Shown here: positions 32,741 through 43,524 of the stretch, one piece after another
Numbering within the stretch: the first letter of the stretch is position 1
Layout of the letters: each line of letters begins with the position of its first letter
NCBI GenBank assembly: GCA_028571685.1
Contig: CM053162.1
Span: 49,054,351 to 49,118,350 of the forward strand
Source of the DNA: Heterohyrax brucei
Taxonomy: Eukaryota; Chordata; Mammalia; Hyracoidea; Procaviidae
Length of the DNA: 64,000 bases
Reading direction: 5' to 3'
Translations under genes and position numbers: made by a program
The notes under the pieces: model-generated
What the model was told of the DNA's origin: nothing
Seen by the model: the letters and a program-made list of their open reading frames with translations, nothing else
Database searches by the model: none

Positions 32741-35700
32741 TCACTGACTACTTTCACTCAGCATAATGTCCTCCAATTGAAACCAGGTTATGAGATGTTT
32801 CCTAAAACCATCGTTGTTCTTTATCATTGCGTAGTGTTCCATTGAGTACATATACCGTAGTTTACCTATCCATTCATCTGTTGTTGGACATCTGGGTTGA
32901 TTCCATCTTTTTGGTATTGTGGACTGTGCTGCAATAAACATTCAGGTACATGTATCAGTTGCTGTGAATGACCTTGATTCTGTAGGATATATTTTGAGCT
33001 GTGGAATTACTAGGTCAAGTGGTATATCTAGATCCAGCTTTTTAAGGAAACACCAGATTGCTTTCCAAAGAGATTCACCATTTTGCAATTCCACCAGCAA
33101 TGTAGGAGAGATCCAATTTCTCCAAAGCCTCTCCAGCATTTATTGATTTGTGTTTTTTGGAACATGGCCAATCTTGTTGGGGTGAGATGCTACCTCGTTG
33201 TAATTTTCCTTTGAATTTCTTTAATAGCTAATGATCATGAGCATGTCCATGTGTGTTTTTTGGCTGCCTGGATCTCCTCTTTAGAGAAGTTCCTGTTCAT
33301 CACCTTTGCCCATCACTTAGTTGGATGATTTGTCTTTTTCTTCTTGATGCTTTGTAGTACCTTGTAGATTATGGAGATCAGGTATCAGTCTGACATGTAG
33401 TTGCCAAATATTTTTTCCCATTCTGTGTGTGGCCTTTTACTTCTATTAATAAAGTCTTTGGATGAGCGAAAGTATTTGATTCTTAGTAGTTTCCATTTAT
33501 CTATTTTCTCTTCTGTTGTTTGTGGTTTGACAGATTTTGAAGTCTGTCTAAGTTGTGCATTAAAGATTCCATTGTTCCTATTTTTTCTTGGATGAGCTTT
33601 ATCATTTTAGATATGAGTTTTAGGTCTTTTATCCAGTTTGAGTTGGTTTTTGTACAAGGCGTAAGATATGGGTCTTGTTTCAACTTATTACAGATGGATA
33701 TCCAACTTTGCCAGTACCACTTGATGAAGAGATTGTTTTTACCCCAGTTTAATGTCTTAGGGCCTTTGTTGAATATCAGCTGTTCATAGGAAGTTGGTGT
33801 CATCTCTGGGGTCTCGGTTCTGTTCCATCAATCTATCTGTCTCTTTTTGTACCTGTACCAGGCTGTTTTGAGTACTGTGGCAGTTCAATAGGTTTTAAAA
33901 TCAGGTAGTGAGAGGCCTCCGGTGTGTTGTTGTTCTTCAGTAGTGCTTTACTTATTCAGGGCTTCTTCCCTTTCCAAACAAAGTTGGTAATTTGTTTCTC
34001 CATCTCATTAAAAAATGTCACTGAAATTTGTGTTAGGATTGCATTATATAAGTACATTGCTTTGGGTAGAATAGACATTTTCACAATGTTAAGTCTTCCT
34101 ATTCATGAACATGGCAGGTTTCTCTATTTAGGTAAGTCTCTGTTTCTTGTAGTAATGGCCTGTAGTTCTCTTTGTAAAGGTCTGTTATTTCTACGGTTAG
34201 GTTTATTCCCAGATATTTTGTCTTCTTAGGGGCTATAGTAAATGGTATTGATTTGGTGATTTTTTTCCTTAATAATCTCATTGGTACAAGGGAATCCTAC
34301 TGATTTACTTATGTTTATCTTGTGTCCTGAGACTTTGCTGAACTCTCCTATCAGTTTGAGCAGTTTACCTATGGATTCTTTAGGATTCTCTGAGTATACA
34401 ATCTCATCATATGCAAATTGGGAGATTTTTACTTCTTTGCCGATGCAGATGCTCTTTATTTCTTGGTCTTGTCTAATTGCTCTGGTTAGAACTTCTAGTA
34501 CAATGTTGAATAGGAGAGGTGAGAGTGGGCATTCTTGTCTAGTTCTTGTTCTGAAGGAAACTTGTTTCAGTCTCTCTCCATTCAGGATGATGTAGGCAGT
34601 GGGTTTTGTACAAATGGTCTTTATTGAATTGAGAAATTTGCTGTCTATGCATATTTTGCTGAGAGTTTTTAGCATGAATGGGTGTTGGACTTTATCAAAT
34701 GCATTTTCTGCATCAGTAGACAAAATCAGGTGATTCTTTTCTTTTGTGATATTTATGTGGTTGATCACATTAATTGTTTTTCTGATGTTGAACCAGCCTT
34801 GCATCCCTGGTATGAATCCAACTTGGTCATGATGGATTGTTTTTTGGATATGATGTTGTATTCTATTGGCAAGAATTTTGTTGAAGATTTTTGCATCTAG
34901 ATTCATGAGTGATATCGGTCTGTAGTTCTCCTTTTGGGTTGGATCTTTCCCTGGCTTTGGCATCAGGGTTACGCTGGCTTCATACAATGAATTTGGGAGT
35001 ATTCCATCCCTTTCTATACTGTGAAATAGTCTCAGTAGTATTGGAGATAACTCTTCTCTAAAAGCTTGATGTAATTCTGCAGTGAAGCCATCTGGGTCAA
35101 GACTTTTTTTGGTTGGTAGTTTTTGGATGACTTTTTCAATCTCTTCCTTTGTGATGGGTTGATTCGTTTCTTCTGCTTCACCTTGTGATAATTTGGGTAG
35201 GTGATATGAATCAAGGAATTTGTCCATTTCCTCTAGGTTTTCAAATTTGTTACAGTACAGTCTTTCATAGTATTCAGCTATGATATTTTTGATTTCTGTT
35301 GGATCTATTACAACAACTCCCCTCTCATTTCTTATTTGGGTTATTTGTTTCCTTTACTGTTTTTCTTTAGTAAGTTTAGCCAATAGTTTGCGAATTTTGT
35401 CGATCTTTTCAAAAAACCAGCTTTTGGTCTTTTCAATTTTTTCAGTTGTTCTTCTTATCTCTAGTTCATTTATTTCTGCTCTACTCTTTATGATCTGTTT
35501 TCTTTTGGTGACTGAGGGATTCCTCTGTTTTTCTATCTCTACTTGTTCAAGCTGTAGGGTTAGTTACTTGACTTGGTTTCTTTCTTCCTTCCAGATGTGT
35601 GCATTTACTGAGATAAACTGATCTCTGAGCACTGCTTTGGCTGTACCTCATAGGTTTTGGTAGGAAGTGTTTTCATTCTCATTGGAATCCATAAATTCCT

Positions 35701-36491
35701 TTATTTCATCCTTGATTTCTTCTATAACTCATGGTCTTTTGAGCAAGGTGTTGTTCAGTTTCCGTGAGTTCCACTTTCTATTTTTTTTTTTTTTTGCTAT
35801 TGATTTTAACTTTTATGGCCCTACTATCTGAGATGTTTTGCATTAATTCACTGGTATGGATTTTGTTGAGAATTGCTTTGTGTCCTACCTATTCTGGAGA
35901 ATGTTCCATGTGCACTGGAGAAGAAGGTCTGCTGATGGATAGAAAGTTCTGTATGTCGATGAAGTCTGGTTGGTTAATTGTGGCAATAAGGTCTTCTGTG
36001 TCTTTACCGAGCTTTTTTCTAGACTATCTGTGCAATATTGAGAGTGGAGTATTGAAGTCTCCCACTATTGTTGTGAAGTGATCTATCTCCTTTTTGAGTG
36101 TAGTCAGCGTTTCTTCAACATATTTAGGTGCTCTAATATTAGGTGCATAACTATTTAATATTGTTAAGTTCTGCTTGTGTATTGAATCTTTCAGCAACAA
36201 ATAGTGTCCATCCTTATCCATGATGGTGGATTTTACATTAAAATCAATTTTATCTGAGATTGGATCTTGCACACCTGCTCTTCTTTGTTCGTTGTTAGCT
36301 TGATATACGTTCTTCCATCCTTTAATTTTCAGTTTATTCCTATCTTTAAGTCTAAGGCAAGTTTCTTGTAGGTAACATATGGATGGGTCATGTCTTTTGA
36401 TCCAAGACATCACTCCATGTCTCTTTACTGGAACGTTCAATCCATTCACATTCAATATACTTATTGATATGCATGTGTTCAGTGCTGTCAT
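32741..36491 (-). pseudogene. L1 ORF2 (endonuclease-RT), degenerate
   Basis: Starts at ATG 36491 with MTALNTCISISILNVNGLN, the start of an APE-type endonuclease; LQETCLRLKDRNKLKIKGW and GDFNTPLS follow. The RT core is in the 333-codon frame 34226-35227. It has [20 protein letters not shown], the motif A-like [25 protein letters not shown] (Gly to Glu) and a motif C reading FAYDEIVY where FADDMIVY is expected, so the first catalytic Asp is Tyr. 33501-33803 and 32942-33139 continue into the C-terminus; the zinc-knuckle region reads [10 protein letters not shown], with its second Cys changed to Phe. The last block (32741-32941) ends MLSESSQ. Several frameshifts and stops separate the blocks. Usual length about 1,275 residues. 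No function. Confidence 0.92.
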
Positions 36492-36724
36492 TGTGATAGG
36501 TTTCTTTTTGTATTGATGTTTTCTCTGTTGTTCTTATTAATCTGTTCTGGGATATTCTTCTTTGCGTGTTGATTTTTCACCTTTTTCAGGGTTGGTTTTG
36601 TGGTTGTTGAGACTCCTGTATTATGTTTCTTGATTTGATATGATGCATCTTTATTGTGGCTTATGGGTGCCCCTATGGTCCCTTTTAACAAAATATGTAT
36701 AAACTCAGTTTCAGTTAATACCAT
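36488..36724 (-). CDS. small ORF between L1 ORF1 and ORF2
   Basis: A 78-codon frame lies between ORF1 and ORF2 on the L1 sense strand. Its TGA overlaps the ORF2 start in ATGA (36491-36488). The sequence is basic and polar (for example KKVKNQHAKKNIPEQINKNN) with no domain or membrane segment that I recognise. It may simply be the inter-ORF spacer of this L1 lineage with an open frame by chance. The overlap geometry would suit termination-reinitiation. No evidence of expression. Confidence 0.3.
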   Translation of the reverse strand: MVLTETEFIHILLKGTIGAPISHNKDASYQIKKHNTGVSTTTKPTLKKVKNQHAKKNIPEQINKNNRENINTKRNLSQ

Positions 36725-36925
36725 TCTTATCTACTTCCTGTCCATCTGGAAGGACTGTAATAACTCTAGTACATCCCTCTTTGTCATATGATGACATCAT
36801 ATTTTTCATGATATGATTACTGGATCATCTTTTTTCACTATTATAACATTCATTGAGTTCAGAGCCCTCCCTAACTGAGTAGGTTTCTGGGTGATGTGTC
36901 CTGTATTTGCTTCTAGAATATAAAG

Positions 36926-37887
36926 TTAGTGGTTTTGTTCTTCTAAGCCAAGAGATTCTTTCAGTATTTCCTGTAGCTTTGGTTTGGTTTCTACAAAGTC
37001 TCTGAGTTTCTGTTTATCTGGGAATATCTTAATTTCATTTCCAAATTTGAAAGACAGTTTTGCAGGATATATAATTCTTGGTTGGAATTTCTCCTTCAAA
37101 GCTTTGAAGGTGTCACGCCACTGTCTCTGTGCCAGCATTGTTCCTGCAGAGAAATCTGAAGAAAGCCTACAGGGTTTCCCTCTGACTGTTAGCTTTGCTT
37201 TGAGTCTTGCTGCCTGTAAGAGTTTCTGCTTATGTTTCCTTTTGTTAAGCTTGATTACAATATTTCTTGGAGTCTTTCTTTTGAGATCTATGTTGAGTGG
37301 CATTCAACATGCATCTTGGATATCTATATTCTCTTGTTTCATAGTTTCTGGGAAGTTTTCTGTCAGTAGCTCAGCAACAATACTTGGTGTTCTCGGGTGT
37401 CTTGCCCTGTTCAGAACTCCAATTAATTGTAGGTTGTTCCTCTTAATAGAGTCAGTCCCACAGGGTTCTTAATACTTCTTCATTTTTCTTTTCTTTTCTT
37501 TTCTTTCTTTCTTTCTGATTTCTTCTCATAGATGCTGGAGTCAGTAGCTCTGTCTTCCAAGTCAGAAAGTCTGTTTTCTGTTTGTTCGATTTTGTTTTCT
37601 TGGCTTTGAATTGAAGTTTCTATGTCTTTGCTTTTCTTCTTGATCTGCTGGATTTCAGAGTACTAGTGTTCCATGAGATCAAACAGTGTGTTTAACTTTC
37701 ATTGTGCTGTCTGCATTTTGCATAAGGTCTAGCGGGGTTCTATACATAGTCCTTTTGTATTCACCTTCTGATAGTTTCAGAAAGTTTTCTTTGTGAAGTT
37801 CTTTGGTTGTTTCTTTTAGGGGCCTTCTGGAGCCATAGGTGATTTCTTGGTTACACTTCTATCCAGAGTTTGTTGTATTTTAGGCAT
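36926..37887 (-). pseudogene. L1 ORF1 (RNA-binding protein), degenerate
   Basis: The probable start is ATG at 37887 (MPKIQQTLDRSVTKKS). An in-frame stop follows after about 23 codons (37815 area) and others later. A coiled-coil segment is visible near 37550-37620 (QENKIEQTENRLSDLEDRA), preceding a lysine-rich stretch caused by the TTTTC microsatellite. The C-terminal half is open from 37303 to 36926: RNIVIKLNKRKHKQKLLQAA, then VRGKPCRLSSDFSAGTM, then EKFQPRIIYPAKLSFKFGNE and DKQKLRDFVETKPKLQEIL. These correspond to the RRM end and C-terminal domain. Expected length about 320 residues, close to the family norm. It would have coated L1 RNA in trimers. Inactive. Confidence 0.88.
37468..37520. 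repeat. (TTTTC)n / (TTTC)n microsatellite in L1 ORF1
   Basis: Runs of TTTTC then TTTC units between 37480 and 37517. On the L1 sense strand this is a GAAAA/GAAA tract that encodes Lys/Glu-rich codons and shifts the frame. Confidence 0.9.
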
Positions 37888-38706
37888 CTTGTGAGTTAAT
37901 AGAGGCTGGGGAGATGCTGTGAGGATGGACCACAGTTGTTTCTCTAGGCCATTTTAAAATGAAAGATAAAAGATATCTGACAACATCCAAAGTCAGTCAG
38001 GTTTTAGGCGTACAGGTCCCTCTGCCCAGCTGACAAAGTAAGCACTTCTACATCCAACCCCAGATGTTATAAACTAGTTCAAAATACAGAAAGGCTACTG
38101 CCCTACTGGCCTCTGCTGTTGGGCCCCAGCTGTAGGTGACACTGTGTAGAATACTGATTTACTGCCAGAAAAGTGCTCTCCTTGGGGCAGGCATTGCCTC
38201 CCAGACTAGGAATTAGGTCCCACTCAGGCCTCTCTATGAGTCTATCTACCTCCTAGTGGAACAAAATGCCTGCCCCCCACAAGCTACCCACCTGCTCTGG
38301 CACAGGCTACTTAATGGCAGAGGTGGAAAGAGAGGCCAAAGGTGCTGAGATGCACAGAGTCCAAAGCCAGACTCTCAAAATACGGCAATCTCGCCTTTTT
38401 ATCCCATCCACAGTGCATATGAGGCCAGCCTCTAGTCAAGTCCCAGCTCCACCCCGTTGTCAAGACACAGAAGTTAAAATGGTGAGTTATCCTTGGTCCA
38501 TGAAAGCCAATGCTCACCAAGAACAGGGGTCAGTGAAAGAGAGGAAGCTTTCCACTTAGTGGTGTGAGGTCCAAATTAACAGCCTTATGCCATGTCCTAG
38601 AGCTCACTAGGTGTCTAGAAGTCTGCATTTAATTATTAATTCAGGTCTTGGTTTCCAGGGAGATTTAGGGAGATGTGTGTTTAGTCCACCATCTTGACTC
38701 CACCTC
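37888..38706 (-). promoter_or_regulatory. L1 5' UTR (internal promoter region)
   Basis: About 820 bp, more GC-rich than the rest of the element and beginning GGAGGTGGAGTCAAGATGG. By family knowledge it holds the internal pol II promoter. On the opposite strand a 97-codon open frame (38266-38559) lies within it, in a position reminiscent of the primate L1 antisense ORF0, but I see no sequence similarity that I can claim. Confidence 0.65.
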
Positions 38707-38711
38707 CTCAG

Positions 38712-38750
38712 TCTTTTTGTTAAATGTATTTTACCACATTAAATAAAAGT
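38712..38750 (+). mobile_element. older L1 3' UTR, right part
   Basis: 'TTTTTGTTAAATGTATTTT' then 'ACCACATTAAATAAAA' is the usual final segment of an old L1 3' UTR and completes the piece at 31500-31692. Confidence 0.7.
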
Positions 38751-39255
38751 CTGGATGATTTTAGGACAGCTCCATGGTGTCCTTAGGAACCCATCTCCTT
38801 TTTTTACTCTGCCATTCTGGTTCATCACTTACATCCTCAGGGTTGCCTCATGGACCAAGATGGCTGCTGAAGTGCCAGTCATTTGGTCTAAGACACAGGC
38901 TCCCCAGACACTTTCATTTACACAGAAACTTCTGCAAGTTTCCAAGCTAGGGTGATACACTGATTCAGAGGAGCTGTTGTTAGAAATACTCACCATGCTG
39001 GTTACATTGCCTACAGATCCTTAAACCACTCCAGGAATGCAAAATAATACCTGGAAAGAGCAGTTCTGAGCAATCGAATTCATTTCCTTATGGAACCTGC
39101 ACCCTTTCCCTGATGACAACTCAATTGGGCATCCAGGTTATACTTCTGGTTTTCTACATGCAGCCTATGTTTTAACTTGGCATTTTGGAATCTTCTTCTC
39201 CACAATGGTTTTTCAACAGAAAATTGCATTTTTACTCCTTTTTGAATACATGGGA
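38751..39255. other. unique non-coding DNA
   Basis: Nothing recognised; short frames only. Confidence 0.4.
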
Positions 39256-39257
39256 GG

Positions 39258-39475
39258 AGGGAAGAAATCAATGTGTCATGGTTAACACATTATCTCATTT
39301 AATTTTGTAACTACTCTAAAAGAAAATTAGTATTATTCTTTTTGAAGATGAAGAAACAGGCTTGAAGGGATTATTTAACTCATCAAGATTGCAGAACTAG
39401 TTTAGCGAAGCATCAAGACTTCAATGTAGGTTCTTCTCACTCCAAAGTCCTGGATGATTCCTTTACATAGGTTGA
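39258..39475 (-). mobile_element. MIR SINE, antisense
   Basis: 'CATTATCTCATTTAATTTTG', 'TTTTTGAAGATGAAGAAAC', 'CTCATCAAGATTGCAGAAC' and 'CTTCTCACTCCAAAGTCC' follow the antisense MIR order. Confidence 0.7.
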
Positions 39476-39479
39476 AGTC

Positions 39480-40125
39480 AGTTTCTACATTATCCCTGGA
39501 TAACAAGCTGACTGTACTCTACCTTCACCTTCTACCCACTGCCCAAAGTAGAGTAATTGGTGAGAGAGCAAGGTAGAATTTCTCTAGTTTAGCCCACCTG
39601 ATACTCCCAGACAACTTAAAGCATTACCATGATCCAATGTCTAGAACTGTTCTGCAGTTCCTCTGGGCATCTTTGTCCTTGGGGCAGTTGCTTTAAATAG
39701 TCTGCAATTGGTAATGGTGGCTTCAGGCTCCTGTCAACGTTTAAGACTGAAAATGCAGTGGTTGTGACTTTTGGTTACAGTGTGTTTCTGAAGTTTCTAT
39801 TGTTAGCAGTGGCAGCTATTGGTGGAAGTCTCAGGGAGGTCTCCAGTCAAGAGGCTTGTCACCTCTTCCAGCACTTCTGGGCCTTGCACAGGTGGACAAC
39901 TTAGACTCTATCAACACTTTTCAGAAAGCTGTTCACAGCTGGTTCCCTGCTCAACCCTGACGCTGTATGGCTTTTACAAATAACAGCACTTTCAAACATG
40001 TTCCAATTCTCACTTCTAACTTCCCCTTTGGTTCTAGCCTTATTTTATGCACTATCTCTTAAATAGCAAACATGAGGGGCCTGGTGCTCAGCAGGTCAGA
40101 TGGAGGTATCTAGGGAAGCTGACAA
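39480..40125. other. unique non-coding DNA
   Basis: No repeat recognised. Confidence 0.4.
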
Positions 40126-40127
40126 AT

Positions 40128-40298
40128 AACCAACCAAAAGAAACAGATCCTTTGACACAGAGTTGATTCCAACTCTTAGTGACCCTATGGGACAGAATAA
40201 AACTGTCCCATAGGGTAACCTAAGAGTGGCTGTTTGATTTGAATTGTTGCTCTTTTGGTTAGTAGCTGAGCTGTTAACCGCTATGCAACCTGGGCTCC
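40128..40298 (-). mobile_element. AfroSINE, short form, antisense
   Basis: 'AGAGTTGATTCCAACTCTTA', 'GGGACAGAATAAAACTGTCC', 'TGCAACCTGGGCTCC'. Confidence 0.88.
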
Positions 40299-40454
40299 AA
40301 AGGGAGCTGACAACTTTCTAGAATCCTTCCAAGTTGGTTAATCACACAAACCAAAATGCCCAGCCCTCAATGCCCAGCCATTCACCAGGAAAGACACATA
40401 AACCAAAATTTGGTGGCTAACTGTCTGGATCTGGAATAGGAAACATCTAGATCT

Positions 40455-40537
40455 GAATGCATGTCCTATATCATTATTAGAGCTCTCTGAAGATTAATAT
40501 TCTTATGTACAAAGTGGGAATAAATCTTATCTCATAG
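40455..40537 (+). mobile_element. MIR SINE, left part
   Basis: 'ATTCTTATGTACAAAGTGGG' and 'AATCTTATCTCATAG' are the MIR middle. The element continues at 42724 after an L1 insertion. Confidence 0.7.
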
Positions 40538-42723
40538 GTTTTTTTTTTGTGGTTAAGTGAAAGTATACAATCCAAATCAGTTTTCCATGCCCAGCTCTCT
40601 GCAGCTCCCTCTACTCTCCTCACCTGGTAACAGCACACTCCTCTTTTTCACTCTATATATCTACTATTCTCTAAACAAGCATCTGTCCCCTGTCCCACCC
40701 ACTTCTCTTCCATCTAGAAAGAGACCAGTAGGACAACCTCAAATAAATGCATAGAACCATAAAGTACTCATACCATATAGTCCCACAGTGTCCCCAAGTC
40801 GAGTCCATTCTTATTTGAAGAGTTCATCCCATAACTGATTTCCAGTCAAAGCCAGCAGTGGGTTCAAGGGCCATGTTCCCAGGAGATCCCCCAGGCTGCT
40901 GGAACATCAGTTCAGGTCTTTTTGTAGAGTTCTTGGGCTGCATACCTCTTTTCCCCATATTGGTTGAGGGACTCTACATTGTGTCCCCCATCACAACTGA
41001 CTTTAGTGGTGGTTGGGCACTATCTGGTCCTTCTGGTCTTGTGTTGATAGTACAGTCTTTCATTCATATGAGTCCTTCTGTCTCCTGGGCTTTCCCCCCC
41101 GCCCCTCATATTTTTGTTGTTCTCAGTGATCACCTGTTCTCGATGGATTGAGACAATTTGATGTACCTCAAATGGCAGCTTGTTGACTTTTAAGACCTCA
41201 GATGACACTCACCAATATGGGGTACGGAAGACTCTCTTAGCAATAGACTAGTTATACCAATTGATCTCAATGTCTCCTGAACACTTGGTACCCTGACCCC
41301 TGTCCCTGCTACGCTATCCTCTAAAATATTAGGTTGAGTTTAGTTGATCTTTCAGTTTGTGGTGAAGTCTAATTAAGTTGATCCACTCTCTACTGTGTGT
41401 TGCTTTCACCTAACCAAATTTCTATCGACTCTCTAATCTATGGCTAACCCTCTCCCTCCCTGTCCACCCTTGCAGTCATGAGAATCTTTTCTTCTGTGCA
41501 TAGGTCTAATTTTTAAACCCTTGTAGCAGAGTCTCATACAATATTTGTCCATTGCCACTGACTAATTTCACTCAGTGTAATGTCTTCCAGTTGAAACCAG
41601 GTTATGAGATGCTTCCTAAAATCATCATTGTTCTTAATCATTGCACAGTGTTCCAGTGAGTGTATGTACCATAGTTTGTTCACCTGCTGATGGGCATCTA
41701 GGTTGACTCCATATTTTTATTATTGTGGACTGTGCTGCAATAAACATTCGTATACATGTATCTGTTTGTGTGACTGTCGTTATTTATGTAGGATATAGCC
41801 TGAGCAGTGGAATTACTAGATCAAATGGCATATCTATTTCCAGCTTTCTAAAGAAGCACAAGATTTCTTTCCAAAGAGGCTGTAACATTTTGCATTCCCA
41901 CCAACAGTGTAGGAGAATTCCAACCTCTCCATTACCTCTACAGCATTTGTTGTTTTGTGTTTTCTGGATTATGGCCATCCTCTTTGGGGTGAGATAACTC
42001 ATTGTAGTTTTAATTTGGATTTATCTAATAGCTAATGATCATGAGCATTCCTCATTTGTTTTTTGACTGCCTGGATGTCTTCTTTGGTGAAGTGTCTGCC
42101 TGTTTCCTTTGCCCATTTCTTAATTATGTTATTTAGATTTTTCTTGTTGTTATTTTGCAGTACCTTGTAATCAAACACTGAGCTGACATATAGTTGTCAA
42201 ATATTTTTTCCCATTCTGTAGATAGTCTTTCAACTTTCTTGATACAAAAGTGTTTGATTCTTAGTAGTTCCCATTTACCTATTTTCTCTGCTGTTGATTG
42301 TGCTTTGTCAGATTCTGAGGTCTGTTTAAGCTGTGTATTAGAACTTCCATTGTTGACCCTATTTTTTCTTGCGTGATCTTTATCATTTTAGGCTTCACAT
42401 TTAGGCCTTTGATCCATTTTAGTTAGCTTTTGTGTAAGGTGTGAGATATAGGTCCTGTTTTAGTTTTTTCAGATGGATATCCAATTTTGCCAGCACCATT
42501 TGGTAAAGGATCTGTTTTTACCCCAGTTTGCAACCTTCGGGCCTTTGTCAAATTATCAACAGTTCATAAGAGGATGATGGTATCTCTGGGGCCTCAATTC
42601 TATTCCATTGGTCTATATGTCTCTTTTTGTACAAGTGCCAGGCTGTTTTGACAACTATGGCAATGTAACAGGGTCTAAGGTCAGGTAGCGTGAGGTCTCC
42701 CACTGCATTTCTCTTCTTCAGTT
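40538..42723 (-). mobile_element. L1 LINE, 5'-truncated
   Basis: Minus-strand L1 with its tail as T11 at about 40539-40549 and a 5' truncation at 42723. It is flanked by the direct repeat TCTCATAG at 40530-40537 and 42724-42731. It keeps the 3' UTR and the last third of ORF2. In the zinc-knuckle region the frame 41784-42002 reads CCRGNGEVGILLHCWWEC, where the second Cys is Asn. It belongs to the same 3' UTR lineage as the full-length copy. Confidence 0.92.
41725..42700 (-). pseudogene. L1 ORF2 C-terminal part, degenerate
   Basis: Minus-strand blocks include MAIIQKTQNNKCCRGNGE and LHCWWECKMLQPLWKEILCF, then DMPFDLVIPLLRLYPT. These are the Cys-rich region and following conserved stretch of L1 ORF2. 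The RT domain is absent because of truncation. Stops and shifts are frequent. Confidence 0.85.
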
Positions 42724-42815
42724 TCTCATAGAAATTTTGTGAAGATTAAAAAAGAACCCATAAGGAATTTGGCATTTATTATGTGTTTGGAACATAGCAA
42801 ATATTACTGCTAAGT
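42724..42815 (+). mobile_element. MIR SINE, right part
   Basis: 'AATTTTGTGAAGATTAAA' then 'GGAACATAGCAAATATTAC' completes the MIR whose left part is at 40455-40537. Confidence 0.68.
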
Positions 42816-43390
42816 ATCCTTGGTTATACTGATGTTAATCTGTCCTCAGCTGAGATTTTTTTTTTTTTGGGATGAATGAAAATACAAATGATCTTATATC
42901 TTCAATGACAGATCTTAATGTTGTGCACAAACAAAGTGAAATGTATTTTTAACCATCTTGGATATAACCTGAAGAAATTTCTGATTTAGATGTTGAAATG
43001 AAACAACTTTGTCTCGAGTGACCAAACTCTCTATTACCATATTGCAGCATGTTCCTGGAGGAGACTGCACACACTGCTTTGCAAAGCATATCCTACAGAG
43101 ACAGGTGAGTTTCAGTGTCAATAACTGAGCCTCTTCTTTCTTGCTTTACAAAACCCACAGAGTTCTCAAAGGGATCTCAAGACACAAGCCTTGTTTGATC
43201 TATAAGCAGACATAAACTGCTCTGACATTTAGCTTGTGTTTTGGATGAAATATTTTAAAATTTTTCTTCTTAGGACTTTTTTCTGCAGAACTTTCTGCTG
43301 CTCAGAATTTTTTAAATAAGAAGTAAGGCTGCCATGTTGTCCATATTGGGAAGAGAAGAAAACTTGAATTTGTGCTTTCAGAGTTGATAG
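42816..43390. other. unique non-coding DNA
   Basis: Poly-T at 42858-42868 only. No repeat recognised. Confidence 0.4.
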
Positions 43391-43394
43391 GGCC

Positions 43395-43520
43395 CACCCA
43401 TTGCCATCAGGTTGATTCTGACTCATAGCAACCCTATAGGACAGAGTAGAACTTCCCCGTAGAATTTCCAAGAAGTGCCTGGTGGATTTGACCTTAGTTA
43501 CTATACCACTAGGATTTCTA
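43395..43520 (-). mobile_element. AfroSINE, antisense, internally deleted
   Basis: 'CATTGCCATCAGGTTGATTC', 'GGACAGAGTAGAACTTCCCC', then the head 'TTACTATACCACTAGGATTT'. About 35 bp between 'GGATTTGA' and 'CCTTAGTTA' are missing. Confidence 0.82.
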
Positions 43521-43524
43521 GGAA

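Larger units (their letters stand above)
31709..38706 (-). mobile_element. full-length L1 LINE, inactive
   Basis: On the minus strand it starts at about 38706 with GGAGGTGGAGTCAAGATGG, a typical L1 5' start, and ends at about 31709-31735 in (TAAA)n. Length is about 7.0 kb. Order: 5' UTR of about 820 bp, ORF1 (37887-36926), a spacer of about 435 bp, ORF2 (36491 to about 32740) and a 3' UTR of about 1 kb whose sequence is shared by the copies at 18.6-19.3 and 40.5-41.5 kb. Both ORFs are broken. Target duplications are too worn to define. It lies within the 3' end of an older plus-strand L1. Confidence 0.93.

Noticed and set aside
34226-36491. Possible functional host gene or intact L1 ORF2
   Set aside because: Frame breaks, stops and loss of a catalytic Asp show a dead L1.
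31709-38725. Defined target-site duplication for the full-length L1
   Set aside because: Both flanks are T-rich and similar, but no repeat of eight or more bases can be fixed by eye.
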